A stretch of 64,000 bases of DNA from Aestuariivivens sediminicola (GTDB lineage Bacteria; Bacteroidota; Bacteroidia; Flavobacteriales; Flavobacteriaceae). How positions within the stretch are numbered: the stretch's first letter is position 1; every line of letters begins with the position of its first letter. The stretch is taken from contig NZ_JAKMCM010000001.1 in NCBI RefSeq assembly GCF_022662015.1, positions 682,001 to 746,000 on the forward strand, read 5' to 3'. A program made the position numbers and the translations under genes. Under the pieces are notes generated by a model. The model made no database searches. It was not told where the DNA came from and saw only the letters and a list, made by a program, of their open reading frames with translations. This document shows positions 35,810 to 43,422 of the stretch, piece after piece.

Positions 35810-36238
35810 GTGATTGTGAGCATTGAAAATATACAGAATGAGATCATTGAGGAATTCTCGATGTTCGACGACTGGGAAGAACGTTACCAATATATGATCG
35901 ATTTGGGGAAAGATTTGCCCCTCATTGACGACCAATACAAAACGGAGAGCAACATCATTAAGGGATGCCAGAGTAAGGTTTGGGTGCATGCGGAATTGAA
36001 GGACGATAAAATCGTGTTCACTGCTGACAGCGACGCGATCATTACCAAAGGGATCATTGCCATACTTATTCGTGTATTCTCGAATCAGCACCCGAAAGCT
36101 ATTATAGATGCCGATACCAGTTTTATCGATAAAATCGGATTAAAGGAACATTTATCACCAACCCGTGCCAATGGGCTGGTGAGTATGATAAAACAACTTA
36201 AAATGTATGCCATTGCATACCAGACACAGTTAAATTAG
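35810..36238 (+). CDS. sufE: Sulfur acceptor SufE
   Basis: Takes the persulfide from SufS and delivers sulfur to SufB. The 142 residues have the family start IENIQNEIIEEFSMFDDW, the active-site cysteine in NIIKGCQSKVWV, and the closing ANGLVSMIKQLKMYA. Two GTG codons (35810 and 35816) can serve as start; no ATG is available. The upstream -7 box is only 12 nt away, so the leader is very short. Confidence 0.93.
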   Translation: MIVSIENIQNEIIEEFSMFDDWEERYQYMIDLGKDLPLIDDQYKTESNIIKGCQSKVWVHAELKDDKIVFTADSDAIITKGIIAILIRVFSNQHPKAIIDADTSFIDKIGLKEHLSPTRANGLVSMIKQLKMYAIAYQTQLN

Positions 36239-36309
36239 TTAGTAATTTGTTTTTGAGGTTTCCCTGAGGTGGAAGACCAAAAGAACAAGCTTATATAAAG
36301 ATTGAAAAC

Positions 36310-36636
36310 ATGAGCGACTCAACCATAGATACTGCAGTATTAGGAGAAAAGATAGTGAACGTTTTAAAGACAATTTACGATCCTGAAATTCCCGTGGACA
36401 TATATGAACTCGGATTGATTTATGACGTGTTCGTCAATGAGGCCTACGATGTCAAAATCCTGATGACCTTAACCACACCCAACTGCCCCGTTGCAGAAAC
36501 CTTACCGCTGGAAGTCGAAGAAAAAGTAAAGTCTCTAAATATGGTTAAAAGTGCGGAGGTTGAAATAACCTTCGATCCGCCATGGACGCAGGAGCTTATG
36601 AGTGAAGAAGCCAAGTTGGAATTGGGGATGCTGTAA
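36310..36636 (+). CDS. SufT-like DUF59/MIP18-family Fe-S assembly factor
   Basis: A 108-residue MIP18/PaaD-type protein involved in maturing Fe-S proteins. The signature is YDPEIPVDIYELGLIYDV, then TTPNCPVAETLPLEVEEKV with the conserved Cys, and EITFDPPWTQELMSEEAK. Domains of this type are found in SufT and in eukaryotic CIA2. It follows sufE by 71 nt in what appears to be the same transcript. Confidence 0.92.
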   Translation: MSDSTIDTAVLGEKIVNVLKTIYDPEIPVDIYELGLIYDVFVNEAYDVKILMTLTTPNCPVAETLPLEVEEKVKSLNMVKSAEVEITFDPPWTQELMSEEAKLELGML

Positions 36637-36692
36637 TTAAGCGGTGATCCGGATTCGTTACCTCTTTTAGTGACACACTATTAATTCTTATT

Positions 36693-37205
36693 TTGATGAA
36701 CGACATTGTAAATCGCGTTGCCAACAGTCAGCTAATGACCCTGGATTTAGAGGATTATTATCCTGAAGGGCAGCGCCGGGTATTGGATATCAAGGATTGG
36801 TTGTTTGAAGGATTGGTCCTTAGAGAAAAAGATTTCAGAGCGCAGGTCTCCAATTATGACTGGTATCAGTTTAAGGATGCTTATGTGGCCCTAACCTGCA
36901 GCAGCGATGCGATCATCCCGGGCTGGGCCTATATGCTTTTAGACATTCAACTGGAACCTTTTGCCAAGCAGGTGGTTATCGGCGACCTCGAGGACCTTGA
37001 AACTGCCATCTACCGGGAGGTCATTTCGAACTTGGAGGTTTCCCAATTCAAGGATAAACCTGTTATCATTAAGGGCTGCTCTAACAAACCTGTTCCGAAA
37101 AATGCCTATATTATGGCCATACACAAACTCAAGCCTGTTGCTAAATCTATCATGTATGGCGAAGCCTGTTCTTCAGTACCTCTTTTTAAAAAGAAGTCTT
37201 CTTGA
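36693..37205 (+). CDS. DUF2480 family protein
   Basis: A 170-residue cytoplasmic protein, a conserved Bacteroidota family of unknown function usually found behind sufE and the DUF59 gene. Landmarks are LDLEDYYPEGQRRVLDIKDW near the N terminus, WYQFKDAYVALTCSSDAIIP, and a C-terminal VIIKGCSNKPVPKNAY with a conserved Cys. Its position in the suf operon suggests a role in Fe-S metabolism, which is inference. Confidence 0.85.
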   Translation: MMNDIVNRVANSQLMTLDLEDYYPEGQRRVLDIKDWLFEGLVLREKDFRAQVSNYDWYQFKDAYVALTCSSDAIIPGWAYMLLDIQLEPFAKQVVIGDLEDLETAIYREVISNLEVSQFKDKPVIIKGCSNKPVPKNAYIMAIHKLKPVAKSIMYGEACSSVPLFKKKSS

Positions 37206-37236
37206 ATTTATCGCGTATATAAAAGTTTCTTTCTAT

Positions 37237-37244
37237 TATCTTTG
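37237..37244 (+). promoter_or_regulatory. -7 element (TATCTTTG) for the DUF3078 gene
   Basis: TATCTTTG matches TAnnTTTG, 16 nt before the ATG at 37261. It supports that start over the longer open frame that runs back to 36961 through the DUF2480 gene in another frame. Confidence 0.5.
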
Positions 37245-37260
37245 TGAAAATTTAATTCCT

Positions 37261-38214
37261 ATGAAAATGATAAAATCCCTATTCGTCGTTACTCTGTGCT
37301 GCGTTTTAAGTATCACACTACAAGCACAAACCAAGGAAGAACTTCAAACTCAAAAAGCCGAAAAACAGGCTGAAGCTGATGCCGCATTAAAAGAAGTTAA
37401 AGCTATTCAAACCAAATTAGATGCCTTACCCGGCTGGCGTGTCGGGGCCTTTGGAACCATAGGTGGCAGCTTATCAAACTTTAAAAATTGGTATGCCCAG
37501 GGGGCACCAAATAATGCTTCGGGAAATTTCGGGATTACATTTAACGGGTATGCCAATCTCATTGAAGAAAAATTCTTCTGGAGAAACGCCCTAACCACCA
37601 ACTTAAATTGGGTGAAATTAGATAATAAGGATATTGATACCGATGAGGATAGTTTTAAACCAACGACCGATGTGTTCAATCTCTCCTCCCTGTATGGTAG
37701 AAACCTGAGTAAAACATTTGCCATTTCAGGTCTTATGGAATACCGCACCACACTGCTTGATAATTTTAACGATCCGGGCTACCTTGATGCCGGTATTGGT
37801 GGAACGTGGACGCCCATTACAAACCTCATCGTTGTTGTTCATCCATTGAACTACAACTTTGTGTTTAGCAGTGGTGATACCGTATTTGAGTCGTCCATGG
37901 GAGCTAAAATAATTGCAGATTATACCAGAACAATCGGTGCAGTGAACTTTAAAACCAATTTATCCATGTTCCAGAGTTATAAGAGTTCCGACTACTCCAA
38001 CTGGACCTGGACCAATTCCTTTAGCTATACCTTGTGGAAAATGATTGGTGTCGGTTTTGATTTTGGTCTGAGAAGCAATAAACAGGAGGCCTTAAATTAT
38101 GCTTTGGGGCAATTCGATCCTACGGCAATTCCGGCTGAAGAGGAACCTACCTTTGAAAATATCGACAACAAACTACAAACCTATTACACGATAGGACTAA
38201 GCTATAAATTTTAG
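37261..38214 (+). CDS. DUF3078 family outer-membrane-type protein
   Basis: A 317-residue exported protein with signal peptide (MKMIKSLFVVTLCCVLSITL, ending QAQ). After a short coiled-coil segment (about 22-50) it is a run of amphipathic beta-strands (WRVGAFGTIGGSLSNFKNWY, FFWRNALTTNLNWVKLDN, TFAISGLMEYRTTLLDNF) ending in TIGLSYKF with a C-terminal Phe, so probably a small beta-barrel. The DUF3078 family is found in Bacteroidota and has no known function. A promoter-like element precedes it. Confidence 0.85.
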   Translation: MKMIKSLFVVTLCCVLSITLQAQTKEELQTQKAEKQAEADAALKEVKAIQTKLDALPGWRVGAFGTIGGSLSNFKNWYAQGAPNNASGNFGITFNGYANLIEEKFFWRNALTTNLNWVKLDNKDIDTDEDSFKPTTDVFNLSSLYGRNLSKTFAISGLMEYRTTLLDNFNDPGYLDAGIGGTWTPITNLIVVVHPLNYNFVFSSGDTVFESSMGAKIIADYTRTIGAVNFKTNLSMFQSYKSSDYSNWTWTNSFSYTLWKMIGVGFDFGLRSNKQEALNYALGQFDPTAIPAEEEPTFENIDNKLQTYYTIGLSYKF

Positions 38215-38277
38215 AACTGGTCTCTGCCCATTTAGAAGGATTTATAAGGTTGTAGTCATCTCATCAATCTTCTTTGA

Positions 38278-39492
38278 TTACTCTACTTCATAATGATAGT
38301 CGGGGTATAAAAAGTGGTTGTAGGGAAATCGTGTCACATGTATGTCCCTCACGGCATCATAAACCCGTTTTTTAAACTCATCCAGGTTTTTCTTGTTGAG
38401 TGCCGAAATGAAGAGGGCATTGTCGCCCACCTTGCTCATCCATGTGCGCTTCCAGTCCTCCAGGGAATAATGCTGTTCCGTTTTCTCGATTTCCAGATCA
38501 GCTTCATCAAACGGTTTTGCCTTATAGGCATCAATTTTATTGAACACCATTATGGTCGGCTTATCGCTGCTATTGATCTCACCTAAAATTTTATTCACGG
38601 ATTCTATATGTTCCTCAAAATTAGGATGGGAAATATCGACGACATGCAATAACAGATCGGCCTCTCTTACTTCGTCTAGTGTACTTTTGAAACTCTCTAC
38701 CAATTGTGTAGGCAATTTCCGTATAAAACCAACGGTATCACTTAACAAAAAGGGTAAATTCTGAATGACCACTTTCCTTACCGTGGTATCGAGCGTGGCG
38801 AACAATTTGTTTTCGGCGAATACCTCGCTTTTGCTGATGACATTCATTAGGGTGGACTTACCCACATTGGTATACCCCACCAATGCCACACGTACCATTT
38901 TGCCTCTGTTTCCCCGTTGCACCGCCATTTGCTTGTCGATGGTTTTAATGCGCTCTTTCAGCAGGGCAATCTTATCGCGAACTATCCGTCTATCGGTCTC
39001 AATTTCAGTCTCCCCGGGACCGCGCATCCCAATACCCCCTTTTTGGCGCTCCAGGTGGGTCCACATACCCCTTAACCGCGGCAGTAAATATTCGCATTGT
39101 GCCAACTCTACCTGCGTCCTCGCGTAACTGGTCTGGGCCCGCTGAGCAAAGATGTCCAGAATTAAATTGGTCCTGTCCAGCACCTTTACATTAAGTATCT
39201 TACTGATATTACGCTCCTGGGCAGCAGACAGCTCATCATCGAATATGGCCGTTCCAATATCATGCTCATCAATAAAGCGCTTCACAGTATCCAATTTCCC
39301 TGACCCGATAAAGGTCCGGGGATTGGGTATGTCCATTTTTTGGGTAAAACGCTTAATGACTTCGCCTCCTGCGGTATAGGTTAGAAACTCCAACTCGTCC
39401 AAATATTCCCTGGACTTGGCCTCATCCTGTTCCTTGGTAATGATCCCTATCAATACGGCTCGCTCTAAGTCAATATCCTTTTTCTCGATCAT
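38278..39492 (-). CDS. hflX: GTPase HflX
   Basis: A ribosome-associated GTPase that splits stalled or hibernating 70S ribosomes. The 404 residues have an N-terminal HflX domain (FIGSGKLDTVKRF, IFDDELSAAQERNI, DRTNLILDIFAQRAQTSYA), the linker helix with GGIGMRGPGETEIETDRR, and a G domain with G1 GYTNVGKSTL, G3 SDTVGFIRKLP and G4 FNKID. A TAACTTTG box is 17 nt upstream. It is divergent from the nuclease-family gene. Confidence 0.95.
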   Translation of the reverse strand: MIEKKDIDLERAVLIGIITKEQDEAKSREYLDELEFLTYTAGGEVIKRFTQKMDIPNPRTFIGSGKLDTVKRFIDEHDIGTAIFDDELSAAQERNISKILNVKVLDRTNLILDIFAQRAQTSYARTQVELAQCEYLLPRLRGMWTHLERQKGGIGMRGPGETEIETDRRIVRDKIALLKERIKTIDKQMAVQRGNRGKMVRVALVGYTNVGKSTLMNVISKSEVFAENKLFATLDTTVRKVVIQNLPFLLSDTVGFIRKLPTQLVESFKSTLDEVREADLLLHVVDISHPNFEEHIESVNKILGEINSSDKPTIMVFNKIDAYKAKPFDEADLEIEKTEQHYSLEDWKRTWMSKVGDNALFISALNKKNLDEFKKRVYDAVRDIHVTRFPYNHFLYPDYHYEVE

Positions 39493-39508
39493 ATCATTAA
39501 ATAATATG

Positions 39509-39516
39509 CAAAGTTA
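39509..39516 (-). promoter_or_regulatory. -7 element (TAACTTTG) for hflX
   Basis: A full match to TAnnTTTG on the minus strand, 16 nt before the hflX start, in the intergenic space shared with the divergent nuclease gene. Confidence 0.5.
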
Positions 39517-39565
39517 CACAATTACAGAGATTTTAATTTTTATATTGTTAGAGATAATTCTAATT

Positions 39566-40534
39566 ATGGCCACACCCGCTCCTTTTGATCCTGTTCGGGA
39601 AGACATGCAAACCATCGCCTTTTATAACCTGGAAAATTTATTTGATCTGGCTGACGACCGTTTGACCAATGACGGCGATTTTCTGCCCGGATCTAAAAAG
39701 AAATGGACCTATAAAAGGTATCAAAACAAGCTTCGAAAACTGGGGTTCGCCATATCAAACATTGGGAAAGAAGAAACCGGCAAACATCCCTCAATAGTAG
39801 GATTGGCCGAAATTGAAAATGCAAAGGTCATAGAGGATCTCATATCATCTCAACATTTAGAGCAGTGTAACTACAGTTACGTGCATTACGATTCGCCGGA
39901 CGAACGCGGTATTGATGTGGCCCTCATTTATGATGACGCCCATTTTGAGGTTTTGGAGTCGGCCTCCTTTAGTGTTCATCTCAGGGATGCCAATGGCACC
40001 CCCGATTATACCCGTGATATTTTATTGGTATCCGGCCTTCTGGATGGTATCCATGTACATGTTATTGTGAACCATTGGTCATCGCGACGCGAGGGCGAAA
40101 AGGAAACGGAAGCCAAGCGTCTGGCCTCATCCGAAAAGGTAGGTGAGATCATTAGATCGCTACATCAAAATTTCCATGATCCTAAGATTGTGGTGATTGG
40201 TGACTTCAATGATGAACCCCATAATATCAGCATCAGACAGCTGATCCATGCGCATAACCTATACAACCCTATGGAGACGTTGCGCTCCTACAGTCGGGGG
40301 ACGGTGTTCTACAATGGAAAATGGAACGTGTTCGATCAAATTTTCCTGAGTATTAACTTTTTACAGAGCAGCCAAAGTGATTTCGAATTTTTCAAGGCCG
40401 AGATTTTCGATGAGGACTTTTTAAAACTGTTCAATGGGCCGTACAGGGGCTCCCCGTTCAGAACCTATGTCGGTAAAAGATACAAAGGGGGCTATAGCGA
40501 CCATTTTCCTGTATACAGTATTCTGAAGCGCTGA
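39566..40534 (+). CDS. Endonuclease/exonuclease/phosphatase family protein (cytoplasmic copy)
   Basis: A 322-residue metal-dependent phosphohydrolase of the EEP (DNase I-like) fold. Motifs: IAFYNLENLFD, GLAEIENAKVIEDL with the metal Glu, ERGIDVALIYDD, VNHWSSRREGE, VVIGDFNDEPHN and the terminal YSDHFPVYSI. The start at ATG 39566 was chosen because the longer open frame (39416) overlaps hflX; ATG 39605 is another option. It has no clear signal peptide, unlike its paralogue at 49410. Substrate, DNA or a phosphoester, is unknown. Confidence 0.87.
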   Translation: MATPAPFDPVREDMQTIAFYNLENLFDLADDRLTNDGDFLPGSKKKWTYKRYQNKLRKLGFAISNIGKEETGKHPSIVGLAEIENAKVIEDLISSQHLEQCNYSYVHYDSPDERGIDVALIYDDAHFEVLESASFSVHLRDANGTPDYTRDILLVSGLLDGIHVHVIVNHWSSRREGEKETEAKRLASSEKVGEIIRSLHQNFHDPKIVVIGDFNDEPHNISIRQLIHAHNLYNPMETLRSYSRGTVFYNGKWNVFDQIFLSINFLQSSQSDFEFFKAEIFDEDFLKLFNGPYRGSPFRTYVGKRYKGGYSDHFPVYSILKR

Positions 40535-40582
40535 GTGCCTGAGATGATTATCCCTTCAAAACAGGTGGACTAATTGATCAGG

Positions 40583-41101
40583 TTATTGTAACAGGGGTCG
40601 ATCCTCTTCCAATGTTTGATTGGTTAAATCCTTAATCGTTGGGTATATGATATCAGGTTTTTCAGTTTTTTCCAGAAAGTCTCTAAAATCTTCAGCAAAA
40701 GCCATTCTACGGTGTATCCACCATTCCTGTGTGCCCTTATGATGAAAATACCCGGTCATTGTATTCATATGACTTGACCAAAGTCTTTTATCTAATACAG
40801 ATAACTTATGTTGATAATACATGTTTTCCCAATGCCTGAACAGCTGAATGAACAGATAGTTAGAGGTTCTTTTATCGTCTTCATTCAGACTATCCCATGA
40901 ATTTACAGCACTTTCCATTAATTTACCTAATGCAGGATTTTCAATCATCTGTCTCAAATATTCCATATTGGTTGTATTTAAGGAATCGGAATAATTTGCC
41001 TTTACTGCTGTTGTGTTTTTCTTTATCTGATAGGCAAGGACAAATACAGACAGAATGACTCCAAGGTTGGCAACACTATTAATTATTATCTCATAGTTCA
41101 T
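40583..41101 (-). CDS. Membrane-anchored protein of unknown function
   Basis: A 172-residue protein with one N-terminal membrane helix (about residues 5-24, IINSVANLGVILSVFVLAYQ) followed by a helical cytoplasmic domain rich in Trp, Tyr and Met (NYLFIQLFRHWENMYYQHK, RLWSSHMNTMTGYF, EWWIHRRMAFAEDFRDF). Similar single-pass proteins occur scattered in marine bacteria without known function. It stands alone, 48 nt from the converging nuclease gene. Confidence 0.7.
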   Translation of the reverse strand: MNYEIIINSVANLGVILSVFVLAYQIKKNTTAVKANYSDSLNTTNMEYLRQMIENPALGKLMESAVNSWDSLNEDDKRTSNYLFIQLFRHWENMYYQHKLSVLDKRLWSSHMNTMTGYFHHKGTQEWWIHRRMAFAEDFRDFLEKTEKPDIIYPTIKDLTNQTLEEDRPLLQ

Positions 41102-41186
41102 ATCAATCCGGTATTATTATGTACAGCAACAGTAACTATATGAGCCCATTTAATGGTTTATACACTGTGCTCTGTACGGTTATGTA

Positions 41187-41636
41187 TTACAATTCAATTT
41201 CGTATATCCTTGATGCTCCTCCCCAGGGATGATACCCTTTTCCTATGTATTGAAATCCATACTTTTCATAGTACCCGATATGCTCTGTACACAGATATAC
41301 GTATTCAAAACCTGCTGCTTTGGCATCTCTCTTTGCGTAATCTATGAGCAATGCACCATAGGCATTCCCTCTATGCATCTTATCTATAAAGAGGGCATTA
41401 ATCCAGGGATATAAATCGCCTCTGCTTATAAAATCATTCGTAATCAGTCCGGCGCAGCCAATGATGTGGTCCTCATTTCGTAATAAATACCATTGCGGTA
41501 ATGCATTTTTAGCAGTCAGGCTATGACTGATACAGTCCTCATAGATCACAGGCAGAACATCCGGCCAACTTTTTTGGAAATAGGCTATGGCTTCATCCTT
41601 AAATTCCGGGGTTTTTCTTACGGATATGATTTTCAT
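41187..41636 (-). CDS. GNAT-family N-acetyltransferase
   Basis: A 149-residue acetyl-CoA-dependent acetyltransferase. The core strand-turn-helix is present: LPQWYLLRNEDHIIGCAGLI, PWINALFIDKMHRGNAYGAL (acetyl-CoA pyrophosphate loop HRGNAYG) and LLIDYAKRDAKAAGFEYVYL, ending HIGYYEKYGFQYIG. The substrate is unknown. It is a single gene in an accessory stretch with larger intergenic gaps. Confidence 0.9.
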   Translation of the reverse strand: MKIISVRKTPEFKDEAIAYFQKSWPDVLPVIYEDCISHSLTAKNALPQWYLLRNEDHIIGCAGLITNDFISRGDLYPWINALFIDKMHRGNAYGALLIDYAKRDAKAAGFEYVYLCTEHIGYYEKYGFQYIGKGYHPWGGASRIYEIEL

Positions 41637-41791
41637 TTTATCAATTCGGTTAAGGTAAGACCACTATAGAACACTGTTAATGTAATTTAAAGATCAATTG
41701 CACACAAATCGTAATATACATCAATACAAGGCTTCATCACAACAAATCGACTACTAAAGAACAACGGCCATGTCCTAAATCGTATACACGC

Positions 41792-42358
41792 CTAGAGAAT
41801 CCTAATATGTAAGATCTGATCTGATAATATCAAGACCGAACTCACGAAAATTATAATAATTGCTGTCCAGGTATTAAACTTCCAATTTAAATTATACGTT
41901 TTTGATATCTTATAAACCAGAAAAAATAAGAATACACTAACAAGAATGGATAATGTAAAAACCCCTATTCCAAAGAATTTACCGATTCTTCCTTCATCAT
42001 TAGGATTGATGAAATTCATCCCTCCTGCAAGTAATCTCATGTATAAAGGGGTGAACAAGAAGGGATAAATGGTCTTATTCCAGCTATTTTTCATAAGAAC
42101 TACAAATACAATTACAGCCTGAATAACAGTGATTAAAGGCCCTGAAGCTGAAATGTAAACGTTATGCACATCAGTCCAATTATGTCCTGACACCGGGGAT
42201 ACCGAGTTGAGTCTCAAAATGGATTCATATCCCAGTGATTCACTTGTTATCCAATGCGTAAATTCATGGATAATCCAGGTAAAGAATACAGCACTCGAAC
42301 ATGCTAAAATATATTTCCAGGTTATTTTTTGATCGGCCATATTCAATACATTTTGCAC
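41792..42358 (-). CDS. Membrane-embedded M50-like zinc metalloprotease
   Basis: A 188-residue integral membrane protein with about five helices. The zinc motif HEFTH (about residues 31-35) lies in a hydrophobic helix, and a second motif NPNDEGRIGKFFGIG in a later loop can supply the third ligand, as in intramembrane site-2 proteases. SASGPLITVIQAV is also typical of that group. It lacks a PDZ domain and is short. The start may be the Met at residue 7. Whether it is active, and on what, cannot be told. Confidence 0.7.
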   Translation of the reverse strand: MQNVLNMADQKITWKYILACSSAVFFTWIIHEFTHWITSESLGYESILRLNSVSPVSGHNWTDVHNVYISASGPLITVIQAVIVFVVLMKNSWNKTIYPFLFTPLYMRLLAGGMNFINPNDEGRIGKFFGIGVFTLSILVSVFLFFLVYKISKTYNLNWKFNTWTAIIIIFVSSVLILSDQILHIRIL

Positions 42359-42856
42359 AACTCTTTATACATTACCAATATAGGTATTTATACTATTGGA
42401 TATATCTATTTTGTATCCAATTTTATCCAATACCTAATTTGTTGAATAAGATCCTAAAGATACTACATTAAAATCTAGTATGTCCATGCAAAGCATCTTC
42501 CATGAATAGGAAGATGTGTTGTCACAATATTCAGTTCATACATTCCCCTGGGAACACCAATGTTTACGGGGCTTAAAAAACATGCGCAGGAAATAAAATT
42601 GCTTCCGTATAAAATGAGGAAAACATAGGTACAAAACTGGGAAAACATAAGCATAAAATCCGGAAGCCACAGGCATGGATTTTTTGTTCGATGCCCTTAA
42701 GTATTACAGCAAGCGCTTCGGGTTACGGTTGGTATAAATTCCATCGGCGTGAAAATATGCATTAACCTACACCACAACCACAAGTTTACAAAAAAAACAA
42801 TGACCACAAAATCTTGTCTTTTGAAGCCATTGAATTTATATTTTGTTATGGGCTTT
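42359..42856 (+). other. 498-nt AT-rich intergenic stretch without a recognised gene
   Basis: No ORF with family support. It contains one clear hairpin, CATCTTCC (42494-42501) with GGAAGATG (42509-42516), and a long-range pair GCTTCCG (42601-42607) with CGGAAGC (42661-42667). Neither has a T-tract of terminator type. It separates the M50-like gene from the DUF4377 gene, both on the minus strand. Confidence 0.5.
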
Positions 42857-43411
42857 TTATTCTATAATTATTTCCTCTAGCTTTAATGAATTTTCACCAT
42901 GTGTAAACAACCCTTTTACTTCGTCTTCATTAGCTAAAGCGTTTGATAGATTTTCACATAAATCATTGCAATCAATATCAATTTCATCTAACAGAGTAAA
43001 ACCATTTAAAATATCCCCATACACAAAATTTGGTGGATTGATCATCGAAACGCTCCTTAATGTTAAGGTAAAAGGTGTCACGTCTTGAGTTGGTGTCTTT
43101 GATATAATATCTATTAATTCATATACAATAGAAGAACCATCAGCTGGTGGGTTATTTAGAGATTTTTTTATAACTTTTAATTGATATTCAAACCCAAATT
43201 CATAAACAAATCCATCAATACCATCATATATATATGACCAGTTATCTGTCCCAATATTTTCATTTTCTTGAACCATTAATACTAATGTTTTATCTAAACC
43301 TATTGCAGTGAGCTTATAATGGTTGACTTTTAGTATTGCTTCTTGAGCAGATTCATCATTACTACAAGATAGTATAACTATAGATACGATAAATAAAAAT
43401 AATTTTTTCAT
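42857..43411 (-). CDS. DUF4377-domain lipoprotein
   Basis: A 184-residue lipoprotein (MKKLFLFIVSIVILSC, then SNDESAQ). The start at the second Met is preferred: the longer frame (43438) would overlap the end of the astacin gene by 16 nt. The first part matches DUF4377: VNHYKLTAIGL, LMVQENENIGTDNWSYIYDG, IDGFVYEFGFEYQLKVIK, NPPADGSSIVYELIDIISK. In other bacteria this domain sits beside META or HslJ-like domains; here it is alone. It follows the astacin gene by 11 nt and is probably co-transcribed with it. Confidence 0.8.
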   Translation of the reverse strand: MKKLFLFIVSIVILSCSNDESAQEAILKVNHYKLTAIGLDKTLVLMVQENENIGTDNWSYIYDGIDGFVYEFGFEYQLKVIKKSLNNPPADGSSIVYELIDIISKTPTQDVTPFTLTLRSVSMINPPNFVYGDILNGFTLLDEIDIDCNDLCENLSNALANEDEVKGLFTHGENSLKLEEIIIE

Positions 43412-43422
43412 ATTTGTGAGTT

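Noticed and set aside
36961-37260. Upstream extension of the DUF3078 reading frame to 36961
   Set aside because: It overlaps the DUF2480 gene in another frame, and a TATCTTTG box and signal peptide fix the start at 37261.
39416-39565. Longer start for the EEP-family gene
   Set aside because: It would overlap hflX in antisense; the N terminus has no family similarity before MATPAPFD.
42494-42516. Terminator
   Set aside because: The stem is clear but neither strand carries a T-tract after it.
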